A stretch of DNA of 64,000 nucleotides, taken from the NCBI RefSeq assembly GCF_030295745.1, contig NZ_AP027291.1, positions 1,736,001-1,800,000 of the forward strand, in the 5' to 3' direction. This document shows, piece by piece, positions 18,001 through 27,785 of the stretch; the stretch's first letter is position 1; every line of letters begins with the position of its first letter. This stretch comes from Mycolicibacterium sp. TUM20985 (GTDB lineage Bacteria; Actinomycetota; Actinomycetes; Mycobacteriales; Mycobacteriaceae). The translations under genes were made by a program, and so were the position numbers. Under the pieces are notes generated by a model. That model saw only the letters and a list, made by a program, of their open reading frames with translations. It had not been told where the DNA came from and searched no databases.

Positions 18001-21000
18001 GTGACGATCAACGAACACGACCGAGTGACCACTGGACGCAAGGGTGGTCCGGCCGACGGCTCCTCGCCGCAGACGGGCGCGCACGCCCTCGTCGACCTGC
18101 TTAACGCAGGGGAGCCCTACGCCGTCGCGTTCGGCGGGCAGGGCGGCAACTGGCTGGAGAACCTCGAGGAACTGATCAGCTCCGCGGGCATCGAATCCGA
18201 ATTGAGTGAGGTCATCGGCGAGGCCGCGCTGCTGCTGCAGCCCGTCGCCCGGGAACTGGTCGTCGTCCGGCCGATCGGTTTCGAGCCGATGCAGTGGGTA
18301 CGCGCGCTGGCCGCCGACGAGCCACTCCCGACGTCCAAGCAGCTGACCACCGCCGCGATCTCCGGTCCCGGCATCCTGCTGTCGCAGCTGGCCGCAATCC
18401 GTGCGGCAACGCGTCAGGGCCTCGACTTGTTCGACACTCCACCCGTGGCGATGGCGGGTCACTCCCAGGGCATCATCGCCTGTGAGGCGCTCAAGGCGAA
18501 GGGCACGCGCGACGCCGAACTGCTCGCGATGATCCAGCTGATCGGCGCGGCCGGCTCGCTGGTCTCCCGGCGGCGCGGCATGGTCGGCCGGGGTGACAAG
18601 TCGCCCATGGTCTCGGTCACCAACGTCGATCCCGTGCGGATCGCCGAGCTCCTCGAGGAGTTCTCCACCGACGTCCGCACCGTGCTGCCGCCCGTGCTGT
18701 CCATCCGCAACGGCAGGCGCTCGGTGGTCATCACCGGCACACCCGAGCAGCTGGCCCGATTCGAGTTGTACTGCAGCAAGATCACGGAGAAGGAAGAGGC
18801 CGAGCGCAAGAACAAGCTCCGCGGCGGCGCCGTCTTCAGCCCCGTCTTCCACGGCATCCAGGTCGAGGTCGGGTTCCACACGCCACGGCTGGCCGACGCG
18901 ATCGACGTCGTCGACGCCTGGGGCGCCAAGCTGAGCATCGACTCCGAGCTGCTTCACCGCTTCGCCAAGGCGATCTACACCGAGCCCTTCGACTGGGTCC
19001 ACGAGATCGAACGGCTGCACGACTCCGGGGCACGCTGGATCATCGACCTCGGCCCCAGTGACACCATCACCCGCGTCACCGCGCCCGTCATCCGTGGCCT
19101 CGGCGTCGGCATCGTCCCCGCCGCCACGAGGGCCGGGCAGCGCAACCTGTTCACCGTCGGTGCCGCCCCCGAGGTCGCGCCCGCGTGGTCGAGCTACGCC
19201 CCGTCGGTCATCACGCTGCCGGACGGCTCGGTGAAGCTGTCGACCAAGTTCACCAGGCTCACCGGACGCTCCCCAATGCTGTTGGCCGGCATGACCCCGA
19301 CGACGGTCGACGCCAAGATCGTCGCCGCCGCCGCCAATGCGGGCCACTGGGCCGAGCTGGCCGGCGGTGGCCAGGTCACCGAGCAGATCTTCGACCGGCG
19401 CATCGCCGAATTGACCCAACTGCTGGAGCCGGGTCGTGCCGTGCAGTTCAACACCCTGTTCCTCGACCCCTACCTGTGGAAGTTGCAGGTGGGCGGAAAG
19501 CGGTTGGTGCAGAAGGCCCGTCAGTCGGGTGCCCCGATCGACGGCGTGGTCGTCAGTGCCGGCATCCCGGAACTCGACGAAGCCGTCGCGATCATCGAGG
19601 AGCTCAACGACGTCGGCATTGCCTACGTGTGCTTCAAGCCGGGCACCGTCGAGCAGATCAAGTCGGTCATCAAGATCGCCGCCGAGGTCCCCGACCGGGA
19701 GGTCATCGTTCACGTCGAGGGCGGCCGCGCGGGCGGACACCACTCGTGGGAGGACCTCGACGACCTGCTGATCTCGACCTACGGCGACCTTCGCAAGCTC
19801 TCCAACATCACGCTCTGCGTCGGTGGCGGCATCGGTACCCCCGAGCGCGCCGCCCAGTACCTATCCGGGCAGTGGTCGCAGGCCTACGGTTTCCCGATCA
19901 TGCCCGTCGACGGCATCCTCGTCGGCACCGCGACGATGGCCGTGCTGGAGGCCACCACGTCGCCTGCGGTCAAGCAGCTTCTGGTCGACACCACCGGCAC
20001 CGAACAGTGGGTCGGTGCCGGAAAGGCACAGGGCGGCATGGCATCCGGGCGTAGTCAGCTCGGGGCCGACATCCACGAGATCGACAACGCGGCCTCCCGC
20101 TGCGGCCGACTGCTGGACGACGTGGCGGGTGACGTCGACGCCGTCGCCGAACGACGCGACGAGATCATCGCCGCGATGGCCCTGACCGCCAAGCCCTACT
20201 TCGGCGACGTGGCCGACATGACGTACCTGCAGTGGCTGCAGCGCTACGTCGAGGTCGCGATCGGTGACGGTGACAGCACCGCCGACACCAAGCGTCCCGA
20301 CTCGCCGTGGCTCGACGTCAGCTGGCGGGACCGCTTCGAGGAGATGCTCAAGCGCGCCGAGGCCCGCCTGCACCCGCAGGACTCCGGCCCGATCGAAACC
20401 CTCTATGCCGTCGACGCCGAAGGTGAAGCGCTGCTGGAGGATCCGGACCGGGCGCTGGCGGAACTGGTGTCGCGGTACCCCGACGTCGGGGACGTGAAGT
20501 TGCATCCCGCCGACGTGCCGTTCTTCATCACCCTCTGCAAGACCCTGGGCAAGCCGGTCAACTTCGTGCCCGTCATCGACAAGGACGTCCGGCGCTGGTG
20601 GCGCAGTGACTCCCTGTGGCAGGCCCATGACGCGCGCTACTCCGCCGATCAGGTCTGCGTCATCCCCGGCACCGAAGCGGTGGTCGGCATCACCCGTGTC
20701 GACGAGCCCGTCGGCGACCTGCTCGACCGGTTCGAGCAGGCCTCCATCGACGAGGTGCTCGCCTCCGGTGCTCAGCCGGCCGCCGTGGTGTCCCGCCGCC
20801 AAGCCCGCGCCGACGTCACCGGACCGCTGGGTGTCGTGCTCGATTCGCCCGACGTGCTGTGGGCCGGCCGGGCCTCGATCAACCCCGTGCACCGCATCGG
20901 TGAGCCGCGCGAGTGGCAGGTCAACGAGAATCGAAGCGCGACACACCCGTCCACGGGTTCGCGCCTCGAACTCAGCGGTGATTACGTCACCCTGAGCGTG

Positions 21001-24000
21001 CCGCTGTCCGAAGTCTGGATCACCATCCGCTTCACCCTGCCGTCCACCACCGTCGACGGCGGCATGCCGGTCGTCACCACGGAGGACGCCTCGGCCGCCA
21101 TGCGCGCCGTGCTGGCGATCGCGGCGGGTGTCGACGGCGCCGACGCGCTGCCGACCGTCGTCGACGGCAGCACGACCGCCACGGTCTCGTGGGATCCGGA
21201 GGAGGTCGCCGACCACACCGGTGTCACGGCCACGTTCGGTGCACCGCTGGCGCCGGGTCTGACGCTGGTGCCCGACGCGCTGGTCGGCAGCTGCTGGCCC
21301 GCCGTGTTCTCGGTCATCGGATCCGCGGTCACCGAAACCGGTTTCCCGGTCATCGAGGGTCTGCTCAGCCTGGTGCATCTCGACCACGCCGCCCGGCTGC
21401 TGGCTCCGATGCCGACGACGAAGGCTCAATTGACCGTCGTCGCAACGGCTTCGGCGGCGACGGATACCGAGGTTGGCCGCGTCGTCCCCGTGTCGGTGAC
21501 GATCAGCGATGCGGACGGGACGGTCCTGGCGGTGCTCGAGGAGCGGTTCGCCATCCGCGGCCGCACCGGTGCGCTCGCGCTGGCCGACCCGCTGCAGGCC
21601 GGTGGAGCGATCACCGACAACGCGACCGACACCCCCCGTCGTCGCCGCCGTGATGCCGCGGTCACCGCGCCGACGGACATGAGCGCGTTCGCCGTGGTCT
21701 CCGGTGACCACAACCCGATCCACACCGACCGTGCCGCGGCCCTGCTCGCCGGGCTGAAATCGCCCATCGTGCATGGCATGTGGTTGTCGGCGGCAGCGCA
21801 GCACGTCGTGACCGCCACCGATGGCCGGGCCACGCCGCCCGCACGTCTGATCGGTTGGACGTCCCGCTTCCTCGGCATGGTCATGCCCGGTGACGAGATC
21901 GACTTCCGGGTCGATCGGGTCGGCATCGACCGCGGTGCGGAGATCATCGAGGTCACCGCGAAGGTCGGAACCGATCTGGTGATGTCGGCGACCGCTCAGC
22001 TCGCCGCGCCCAAGACGGTGTACGCCTTCCCCGGCCAGGGCATTCAGTCCAAGGGCATGGGCATGGAGGTCCGCGCCCGCTCCAAGGCCGCCCGCAAGGT
22101 GTGGGACACGGCCGATAAGTTCACCCGCGACACCCTGGGCTTCTCGGTGCTGCACGTGGTGCGCGACAACCCGACCAGCCTGATCGCCAGCGGCGTGCAC
22201 TACCACCACCCCGAGGGCGTGCTCTACCTGACGCAGTTCACCCAGGTCGCGATGGCCACCGTCGCCGCCGCCCAGGTTGCCGAGATGCGGGAACAGGGCG
22301 CGTTCGTCGAGGGCGCGATCGCGTGCGGTCACTCCGTCGGCGAATACACCGCCCTGGCGTGTGTCTCCGGCGTGTACCCGCTCGAGGCGCTGCTCGAGGT
22401 CGTCTTCCACCGTGGCAGCAAGATGCACGACATCGTGCCCCGGGACGAGAACGGCCGGTCGAACTACCGACTCGCCGCGATCCGGCCGTCGCAGATCGAC
22501 CTCGACGATGATGACGTCACCGACTGGGTTGCCGAAATCGCCGAGCGCACAGGTGAATTCCTGCAGATCGTGAACTACAACCTGCGCGGGTCGCAGTACG
22601 CCATCGCGGGTACGGTGCGCGGCCTCGAGGTCCTGGAGGAGGAGGTCGAGAAGCGCCGCGAGATCTCGGGCGGCAAGCGCTCCTTCATCCTGGTGCCCGG
22701 TATCGACGTGCCGTTCCACTCCGAGGTGCTGCGGGTCGGCGTCGCCGACTTCCGTCGCTCGCTGGAGCGGGTCATGCCGCGTGACGCGGATCCGGCGCTG
22801 CTCGTCGGCAAGTACATCCCGAACCTGGTGCCACGGCCGTTCACGCTGGACCGCGACTTCATCGAGGAGATCCGCGATCTGGTGCCCGCCGAGCCGCTCG
22901 ACGAGATCCTCGCCGACTACGACACGTGGCTCGCCGAGCGGCCGCGCGAGCTGTGCCGCAAGGTCGTCATCGAGCTGCTGGCTTGGCAGTTCGCCAGCCC
23001 GGTGCGCTGGATCGAGACGCAGGACCTCCTGTTCATCGAGGAGGCCGCAGGCGGACTCGGCATCGAGCGCTTCGTCGAGATCGGCGTGAAGTCGGCACCG
23101 ACCGTCGCCGGCCTGGCCACCAACACGCTCAAGCTGCCGGAGTACTCGCACAACACCACCGAGGTGCTCAACACCGAGCGCGACGCTCCGGTGCTGTTCG
23201 CCACGGACACCGATCCCGAACCGGAGCTCGAGGACGAGTCCGCGCCGACCCAGGCCGCCGAGTCGGCGCCTGCGGCGGCCGCGCCTTCCGCTCCTGCCCC
23301 CGCAGCGGCCCCGTCCGGCGGTCCCCGCCCGGACGACATCTCCTTCGGTGCCGACGACGCGACGCTGTCACTCATCGCCCTGTCGGCCAAGATGCACGTC
23401 GACCAGATCGAGCCGTTGGACTCCATCGAGTCGATCACCGACGGTGCGTCCTCCCGACGCAACCAGCTACTGGTCGATCTGGGCTCCGAGCTGAACCTCG
23501 GCGCCATCGACGGTGCGGCCGAAGCCGACCTGGCCGGCCTGAAGGCTCAGGTCACCAAGCTGGCCCGAACCTACAAGCCTTATGGCCCAGTGCTTTCCGA
23601 TGCGGTCAACGACCAGCTGCGGACCGTGCTCGGACCGTCGGGCAAGCGCCCCGCTGCCATCGCCGAACGCGTCAAGAAGGATTGGGAACTCGGCGACGGC
23701 TGGGTCAAGCACGTCACGATCGAACTGGTCCTCGGTACCCGTGAGGGCACCAGCGTCCGCGGGGGCAACCTCGGTCACCTGCACGAGGGCGCCCTGCCCG
23801 ACGCGGCCACGGTCGACAAGGTCGTCGACGCGGCGGTCGCCGCCGTCGCCGCCCGTCGTGGCATCGCGGTGTCGCTACCCTCGGCCGGCGGTGCAGGCGG
23901 AGGTGTCGTGGACTCCGCGGCGCTGACCGAGTTCGCCGACAAGGTCACCGGTCGCGACGGCGTGCTCGCCTCGGCGGCCCGGCTGATCCTCGGCCAACTG

Positions 24001-27000
24001 GGTGTGGATGCGCCCGTGAACGTCGGCGAGAAGGTCAGCGATGCCGACCTCATCGACCTCGTCACCGCCGAACTCGGTTCGGACTGGCCACGTTTGGTGG
24101 CGCCGACGTTCGACGGCCGCAAGGCGGTGTTGTTCGACGACCGTTGGGCCAGCGCCCGTGAGGACCTCGCCCGGCTGTGGCTGAAGGACGAGGACGAGAT
24201 CGACGCGGACTGGCAGCGGCTCTCCGAGCGGTTCGAGGCCGCCGGTCACATCGTCGCCAGCCAGGCGAACTGGTGGCAGGGCAAGGCCCTGGCTGCCGGA
24301 CGCAACGTGCACGCGTCGCTCTACGGACGCGCCGCCGCAGGTGCGGAGAATCCCGGCACCGGGCGCTACAGCGACGAGATCGCCGTGGTGACGGGTGCCT
24401 CGAAGGGCTCCATCGCCGCGTCGGTGATCGCGCAGCTGCTCGACGGCGGGGCCTCGGTCATCGCCACCACCTCCAAGCTGGACGACGACCGGTTGGACTT
24501 CTACAAGGAGCTCTACCGCGACAACGCTCGCTTCGGCGCGACGCTGTGGGTCACCCCGGCCAACATGGCCTCCTACAGCGACATCGACGCCCTGGTCAGC
24601 TGGGTCGGCAACGAGCAGTCGGAGAACCTTGGGCCGAAGTCGATCCACCTCAAGGACGCTCTGACCCCGACGTTGCTCTTCCCGTTCGCGGCGCCGCGCG
24701 TCGCGGGCGACCTCTCCGAGGCGGGTTCGCGTTCGGAGATGGAGATGAAGGTTCTGCTGTGGGCCGTGCAGCGGCTCATCGGCGGCCTGTCGCACATCGG
24801 CTCGGAGCGCGACATCGCCTCCCGGCTGCACGTCGTCCTGCCCGGTTCGCCGAACCGCGGGATGTTCGGCGGCGACGGCGCCTACGGCGAGGCCAAGTCC
24901 GCGTTGGACGCACTGGTCACGCGCTCGAAGGTCGAGACGTCCTGGTCGCAGCGAGTGTCGTTGGCGCACGCCCTGATTGGCTGGACCAAGGGCACCGGGC
25001 TGATGGGTCACAACGACGCCATCGTCGGCGCGGTCGAAGAGGCCGGCGTGACGACCTACACGACCGAGCAGATGGCGTCGATGCTGCTCGACCTCTGCGA
25101 CGTCGAGTCGAAGGTGGCGGCGGCCCGCGAGCCGATCCACGCCGACCTGACCGGTGGGCTGGGCGAAGTCGACATCGACATGGGCGCGTTGGCGGCCAAG
25201 GCCCGCGAGGACATGGCCGCCGAGAGTACGGCCGCGTCCGACGAGGACCTCGACGGCGCCACGATCAAGGCACTGCCGTCACCTCCCCGGGGGTATACGG
25301 CCGCGCCGCCACCCGAATGGGACGACCTCGACATCGACCCGGCCGACATGGTGGTCATCGTCGGCGGGGCAGAGCTGGGGCCGTACGGCTCGTCGCGCAC
25401 GCGGTTGGAGGTCGAGGTCTCCGGCGAACTGTCAGCAGCGGGCGTGCTCGAGCTGGCCTGGACCACCGGTCTGGTCAAGTGGGAGGACGATCCCAAGCCG
25501 GGCTGGTACGACACCGCGTCGGGTGATCTCATCGACGAGGGTGAGCTGGTGGAGCGCTACCACGACGCCGTCATCGAACGGGTCGGCATCCGCGAGTTCG
25601 TCAGCGACGGCGCGCTTTCGGCGGATCACACTGCGCCGCTGCTGGTTTCGGTCTTCCTCGACAAGGACTTCTCGTTCGTCGTGTCGTCTGAGGCGGACGC
25701 CCGCGGTTTCGCGCAGTCCGATCCCGAGCACACCCTGATCGCACCGATCGCCGACACTGGCGACTGGCAGGTCACGCGCAAGGCCGGTACCGAGATCCGG
25801 GTGCCGCGCACGGTCAAGCTGTCCCGCACGGTGGGTGCCCAGATTCCCACCGGGTTCGATCCCATGGTGTACGGCGTGAGCGCGGACATGGCGGGCTCCA
25901 TCGACCGGGTGGCGCTGTGGAACCTCGTCACCACCGTGGACGCGTTCCTGTCCTCCGGCTTCACGCCGGCAGAGCTGATGCGCTGGGTGCATCCCAGCCT
26001 GGTCGCCAGCACGCAGGGCACCGGCATGGGCGGCTTGACGTCGATGCAGGCGATGTTCCACGGCAACCTGCTGGGTCAGAACAAGTCGAACGACATCCTG
26101 CAGGAGACCCTGCCCAACGTCTTCGCCGGACACGTCGTGCAGTCCTACATCGGCAGCTACGGTGCGATGATCCACCCGGTGGGCGCCTGCGCCACCACGG
26201 CCGTCTCGGTCGAGGAGGGTGTCGACAAGATCCGGCTCGGCAAGGCGGACTTCGTGGTCGCCGGCGGTTACGACGACCTGACGCTGGAAGCCGTGATCGG
26301 CTTCGGTGACATGTCGGCCACCGCCGACACCGAGATGATGCGCGCCAAGGGCATCAGCGATTCGAAGTTCTCCCGCGGAAACGACCGTCGGCGACTCGGA
26401 TTCGTCGAGGGCCAAGGTGGCGGCACCATCCTGTTGGCTCGCGGTGATCTGGCCCTGGAGATGGGGCTGCCGGTGCTGGCGGTCGTCGGCTACGTGTCGA
26501 CGTTCGGCGACGGCGTGCACACGTCGATCCCGGCTCCGGGTCTCGGTGCCCTCGGCGCGGGTCGTGGGGGCAAGCAGTCCCAGCTGTCGAAGTCATTGGC
26601 GAAGTTGGGTGTCGGTCCCGACGACATCGCGCTGATCTCTAAGCACGACACGTCGACCCTGGCCAACGATCCCAACGAGACCGAGCTGCACGAGCGGCTC
26701 GCTGCCGCGATGGGTCGGTCCCCGGGCAACCCGTTGTTCATCGTCAGCCAGAAGAGCCTGACGGGTCACTCGAAGGGCGGTGCGGCGGCGTTCCAGATGA
26801 TCGGCATGTGCCAGATGCTGCGCGACGGAGTAATCCCGCCGAACCGGAGCCTGGACTGCGTCGACGAGGAGATGGCTCATGCCTCGCACTTCGTGTGGGT
26901 GCGCGAGACCTTGCAGATGCGGGACAAGTTCCCGATGAAGGCGGGTCTGATCACCAGCCTCGGGTTCGGTCACGTGTCGGGTCTGGTCGCGCTAGTGCAC

Positions 27001-27243
27001 CCGCAGGCGTTCCTGGCGGCATTGAGCCCGGACCAACGCGAGGATTACCAAAAGCGTTCTGGAGACCGGGTTCTCGACGGCCAGCGCACGCTGGCATCGG
27101 CGATCGCGGGAGGGCCCGCGCTCTACGAGAAGCCCGCCGATCGGCGCTTCCACCACGATGCGCCGGAGAAGCGGTTGGAGGCCGACATGCTGCTCGATGC
27201 CGGGTCGCGGCTCGGCGAGGACGGTTGGTACGGGCAGAGGTGA
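18001..27243 (+). CDS. fas: Type I fatty acid synthase (single-chain FAS-I)
   Basis: A 3080-residue multidomain enzyme that makes C16-C26 acyl-CoA for membrane lipids and mycolic acid precursors. Active sites seen in order: acetyltransferase GHSQG (Ser155), enoyl reductase region with LLAGMTPTTVD (about 425), hot-dog dehydratase GDHNPIHTD (Asp1236, His1237), malonyl/palmitoyl transferase GHSVGEYTAL (Ser1445), acyl carrier segment ITDGASSRRN (phosphopantetheine serine 1817 or 1818), ketoreductase VTGASKG (about 2131) and ketosynthase Cys2730 in GACATT with His2882 and His2923. Length and order match mycobacterial FAS. An Ala/Pro-rich linker (about 1745-1780) precedes the carrier domain. No frameshift or missing motif is seen. 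It is followed closely by acpS, which loads its cofactor. Confidence 0.97.
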   Translation: MTINEHDRVTTGRKGGPADGSSPQTGAHALVDLLNAGEPYAVAFGGQGGNWLENLEELISSAGIESELSEVIGEAALLLQPVARELVVVRPIGFEPMQWVRALAADEPLPTSKQLTTAAISGPGILLSQLAAIRAATRQGLDLFDTPPVAMAGHSQGIIACEALKAKGTRDAELLAMIQLIGAAGSLVSRRRGMVGRGDKSPMVSVTNVDPVRIAELLEEFSTDVRTVLPPVLSIRNGRRSVVITGTPEQLARFELYCSKITEKEEAERKNKLRGGAVFSPVFHGIQVEVGFHTPRLADAIDVVDAWGAKLSIDSELLHRFAKAIYTEPFDWVHEIERLHDSGARWIIDLGPSDTITRVTAPVIRGLGVGIVPAATRAGQRNLFTVGAAPEVAPAWSSYAPSVITLPDGSVKLSTKFTRLTGRSPMLLAGMTPTTVDAKIVAAAANAGHWAELAGGGQVTEQIFDRRIAELTQLLEPGRAVQFNTLFLDPYLWKLQVGGKRLVQKARQSGAPIDGVVVSAGIPELDEAVAIIEELNDVGIAYVCFKPGTVEQIKSVIKIAAEVPDREVIVHVEGGRAGGHHSWEDLDDLLISTYGDLRKLSNITLCVGGGIGTPERAAQYLSGQWSQAYGFPIMPVDGILVGTATMAVLEATTSPAVKQLLVDTTGTEQWVGAGKAQGGMASGRSQLGADIHEIDNAASRCGRLLDDVAGDVDAVAERRDEIIAAMALTAKPYFGDVADMTYLQWLQRYVEVAIGDGDSTADTKRPDSPWLDVSWRDRFEEMLKRAEARLHPQDSGPIETLYAVDAEGEALLEDPDRALAELVSRYPDVGDVKLHPADVPFFITLCKTLGKPVNFVPVIDKDVRRWWRSDSLWQAHDARYSADQVCVIPGTEAVVGITRVDEPVGDLLDRFEQASIDEVLASGAQPAAVVSRRQARADVTGPLGVVLDSPDVLWAGRASINPVHRIGEPREWQVNENRSATHPSTGSRLELSGDYVTLSVPLSEVWITIRFTLPSTTVDGGMPVVTTEDASAAMRAVLAIAAGVDGADALPTVVDGSTTATVSWDPEEVADHTGVTATFGAPLAPGLTLVPDALVGSCWPAVFSVIGSAVTETGFPVIEGLLSLVHLDHAARLLAPMPTTKAQLTVVATASAATDTEVGRVVPVSVTISDADGTVLAVLEERFAIRGRTGALALADPLQAGGAITDNATDTPRRRRRDAAVTAPTDMSAFAVVSGDHNPIHTDRAAALLAGLKSPIVHGMWLSAAAQHVVTATDGRATPPARLIGWTSRFLGMVMPGDEIDFRVDRVGIDRGAEIIEVTAKVGTDLVMSATAQLAAPKTVYAFPGQGIQSKGMGMEVRARSKAARKVWDTADKFTRDTLGFSVLHVVRDNPTSLIASGVHYHHPEGVLYLTQFTQVAMATVAAAQVAEMREQGAFVEGAIACGHSVGEYTALACVSGVYPLEALLEVVFHRGSKMHDIVPRDENGRSNYRLAAIRPSQIDLDDDDVTDWVAEIAERTGEFLQIVNYNLRGSQYAIAGTVRGLEVLEEEVEKRREISGGKRSFILVPGIDVPFHSEVLRVGVADFRRSLERVMPRDADPALLVGKYIPNLVPRPFTLDRDFIEEIRDLVPAEPLDEILADYDTWLAERPRELCRKVVIELLAWQFASPVRWIETQDLLFIEEAAGGLGIERFVEIGVKSAPTVAGLATNTLKLPEYSHNTTEVLNTERDAPVLFATDTDPEPELEDESAPTQAAESAPAAAAPSAPAPAAAPSGGPRPDDISFGADDATLSLIALSAKMHVDQIEPLDSIESITDGASSRRNQLLVDLGSELNLGAIDGAAEADLAGLKAQVTKLARTYKPYGPVLSDAVNDQLRTVLGPSGKRPAAIAERVKKDWELGDGWVKHVTIELVLGTREGTSVRGGNLGHLHEGALPDAATVDKVVDAAVAAVAARRGIAVSLPSAGGAGGGVVDSAALTEFADKVTGRDGVLASAARLILGQLGVDAPVNVGEKVSDADLIDLVTAELGSDWPRLVAPTFDGRKAVLFDDRWASAREDLARLWLKDEDEIDADWQRLSERFEAAGHIVASQANWWQGKALAAGRNVHASLYGRAAAGAENPGTGRYSDEIAVVTGASKGSIAASVIAQLLDGGASVIATTSKLDDDRLDFYKELYRDNARFGATLWVTPANMASYSDIDALVSWVGNEQSENLGPKSIHLKDALTPTLLFPFAAPRVAGDLSEAGSRSEMEMKVLLWAVQRLIGGLSHIGSERDIASRLHVVLPGSPNRGMFGGDGAYGEAKSALDALVTRSKVETSWSQRVSLAHALIGWTKGTGLMGHNDAIVGAVEEAGVTTYTTEQMASMLLDLCDVESKVAAAREPIHADLTGGLGEVDIDMGALAAKAREDMAAESTAASDEDLDGATIKALPSPPRGYTAAPPPEWDDLDIDPADMVVIVGGAELGPYGSSRTRLEVEVSGELSAAGVLELAWTTGLVKWEDDPKPGWYDTASGDLIDEGELVERYHDAVIERVGIREFVSDGALSADHTAPLLVSVFLDKDFSFVVSSEADARGFAQSDPEHTLIAPIADTGDWQVTRKAGTEIRVPRTVKLSRTVGAQIPTGFDPMVYGVSADMAGSIDRVALWNLVTTVDAFLSSGFTPAELMRWVHPSLVASTQGTGMGGLTSMQAMFHGNLLGQNKSNDILQETLPNVFAGHVVQSYIGSYGAMIHPVGACATTAVSVEEGVDKIRLGKADFVVAGGYDDLTLEAVIGFGDMSATADTEMMRAKGISDSKFSRGNDRRRLGFVEGQGGGTILLARGDLALEMGLPVLAVVGYVSTFGDGVHTSIPAPGLGALGAGRGGKQSQLSKSLAKLGVGPDDIALISKHDTSTLANDPNETELHERLAAAMGRSPGNPLFIVSQKSLTGHSKGGAAAFQMIGMCQMLRDGVIPPNRSLDCVDEEMAHASHFVWVRETLQMRDKFPMKAGLITSLGFGHVSGLVALVHPQAFLAALSPDQREDYQKRSGDRVLDGQRTLASAIAGGPALYEKPADRRFHHDAPEKRLEADMLLDAGSRLGEDGWYGQR

Positions 27244-27280
27244 GTGTGACGTCCGAGGCGCCTGCGCTAGCGTTCCTGCG

Positions 27281-27673
27281 ATGAGCATCGTGGGAGTCGG
27301 AATAGACCTGGTCTCCATACCGGACTTCGCCGAACAGGTCGACCAGCCGGGCACGGTGTTCGCCGAGACGTTCACCCCGGGTGAGCGCCGCGACGCCGCG
27401 GACAAGAGTTCGTCCGCGGCGCGCCACCTCGCGGCGCGTTGGGCGGCCAAGGAGGCCGTGATCAAGGCGTGGTCGGGGTCGCGGTTCTCCAAGCGGCCGA
27501 TGCTGCCCGAGGGGATCCATCGCGACATCGAGATCGTCACCGACATGTGGGGACGGCCCCGCTGCCGGCTCACGGGTGCGATCGCCGAGCACCTCAAGGA
27601 CATCACGATCCACCTGTCCCTGACCCATGACGGCGACACCGCTGCCGCCGTGGCGGTGCTGGAGTCCGCCTAA
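27281..27673 (+). CDS. acpS: Holo-[acyl-carrier-protein] synthase AcpS
   Basis: A 130-residue phosphopantetheinyl transferase that attaches 4'-phosphopantetheine from CoA to the carrier serine, here most obviously that of FAS-I. The motifs are GVGIDLVSI (metal ligand Asp9) and ARWAAKEAVIKA (Lys57, Glu58). It begins 37 bp after fas in the same direction, the same order as Rv2524c-Rv2523c, so it is almost certainly co-transcribed. A large perfect hairpin follows 11 bases after its stop. Confidence 0.93.
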   Translation: MSIVGVGIDLVSIPDFAEQVDQPGTVFAETFTPGERRDAADKSSSAARHLAARWAAKEAVIKAWSGSRFSKRPMLPEGIHRDIEIVTDMWGRPRCRLTGAIAEHLKDITIHLSLTHDGDTAAAVAVLESA

Positions 27674-27684
27674 CCCCCTTTACT

Positions 27685-27749
27685 CCCGCGAGCAGACGCA
27701 AAGGGCCCTCATTCGTAGCGAATGAGGGCCCTTTGCGTCTGCTCGCGGG
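27685..27749 (+). terminator. 31-bp perfect stem-loop after acpS (putative fas-acpS terminator)
   Basis: Arms 27685-27715 and 27719-27749 are perfectly complementary over 31 bp around a three-base TAG loop. The stem contains AGCAGACGCAAAGGGCCC. There is no run of T after it, so it would be a non-canonical, U-less mycobacterial terminator or an RNA-processing signal. It lies between acpS and the downstream dipeptidase gene, 36 bp before the latter's start. Confidence 0.6.
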
Positions 27750-27785
27750 GAGGGGCGGGAGGGGCGGGGCACTACGCTCGTCGTC

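Noticed and set aside
19861..23151. A 1096-codon open frame on the minus strand inside fas
   Set aside because: It is fully antisense to the FAS-I coding frame, has Asp/His/Arg-rich composition typical of shadow frames in G+C-rich DNA, and shows no family motif.
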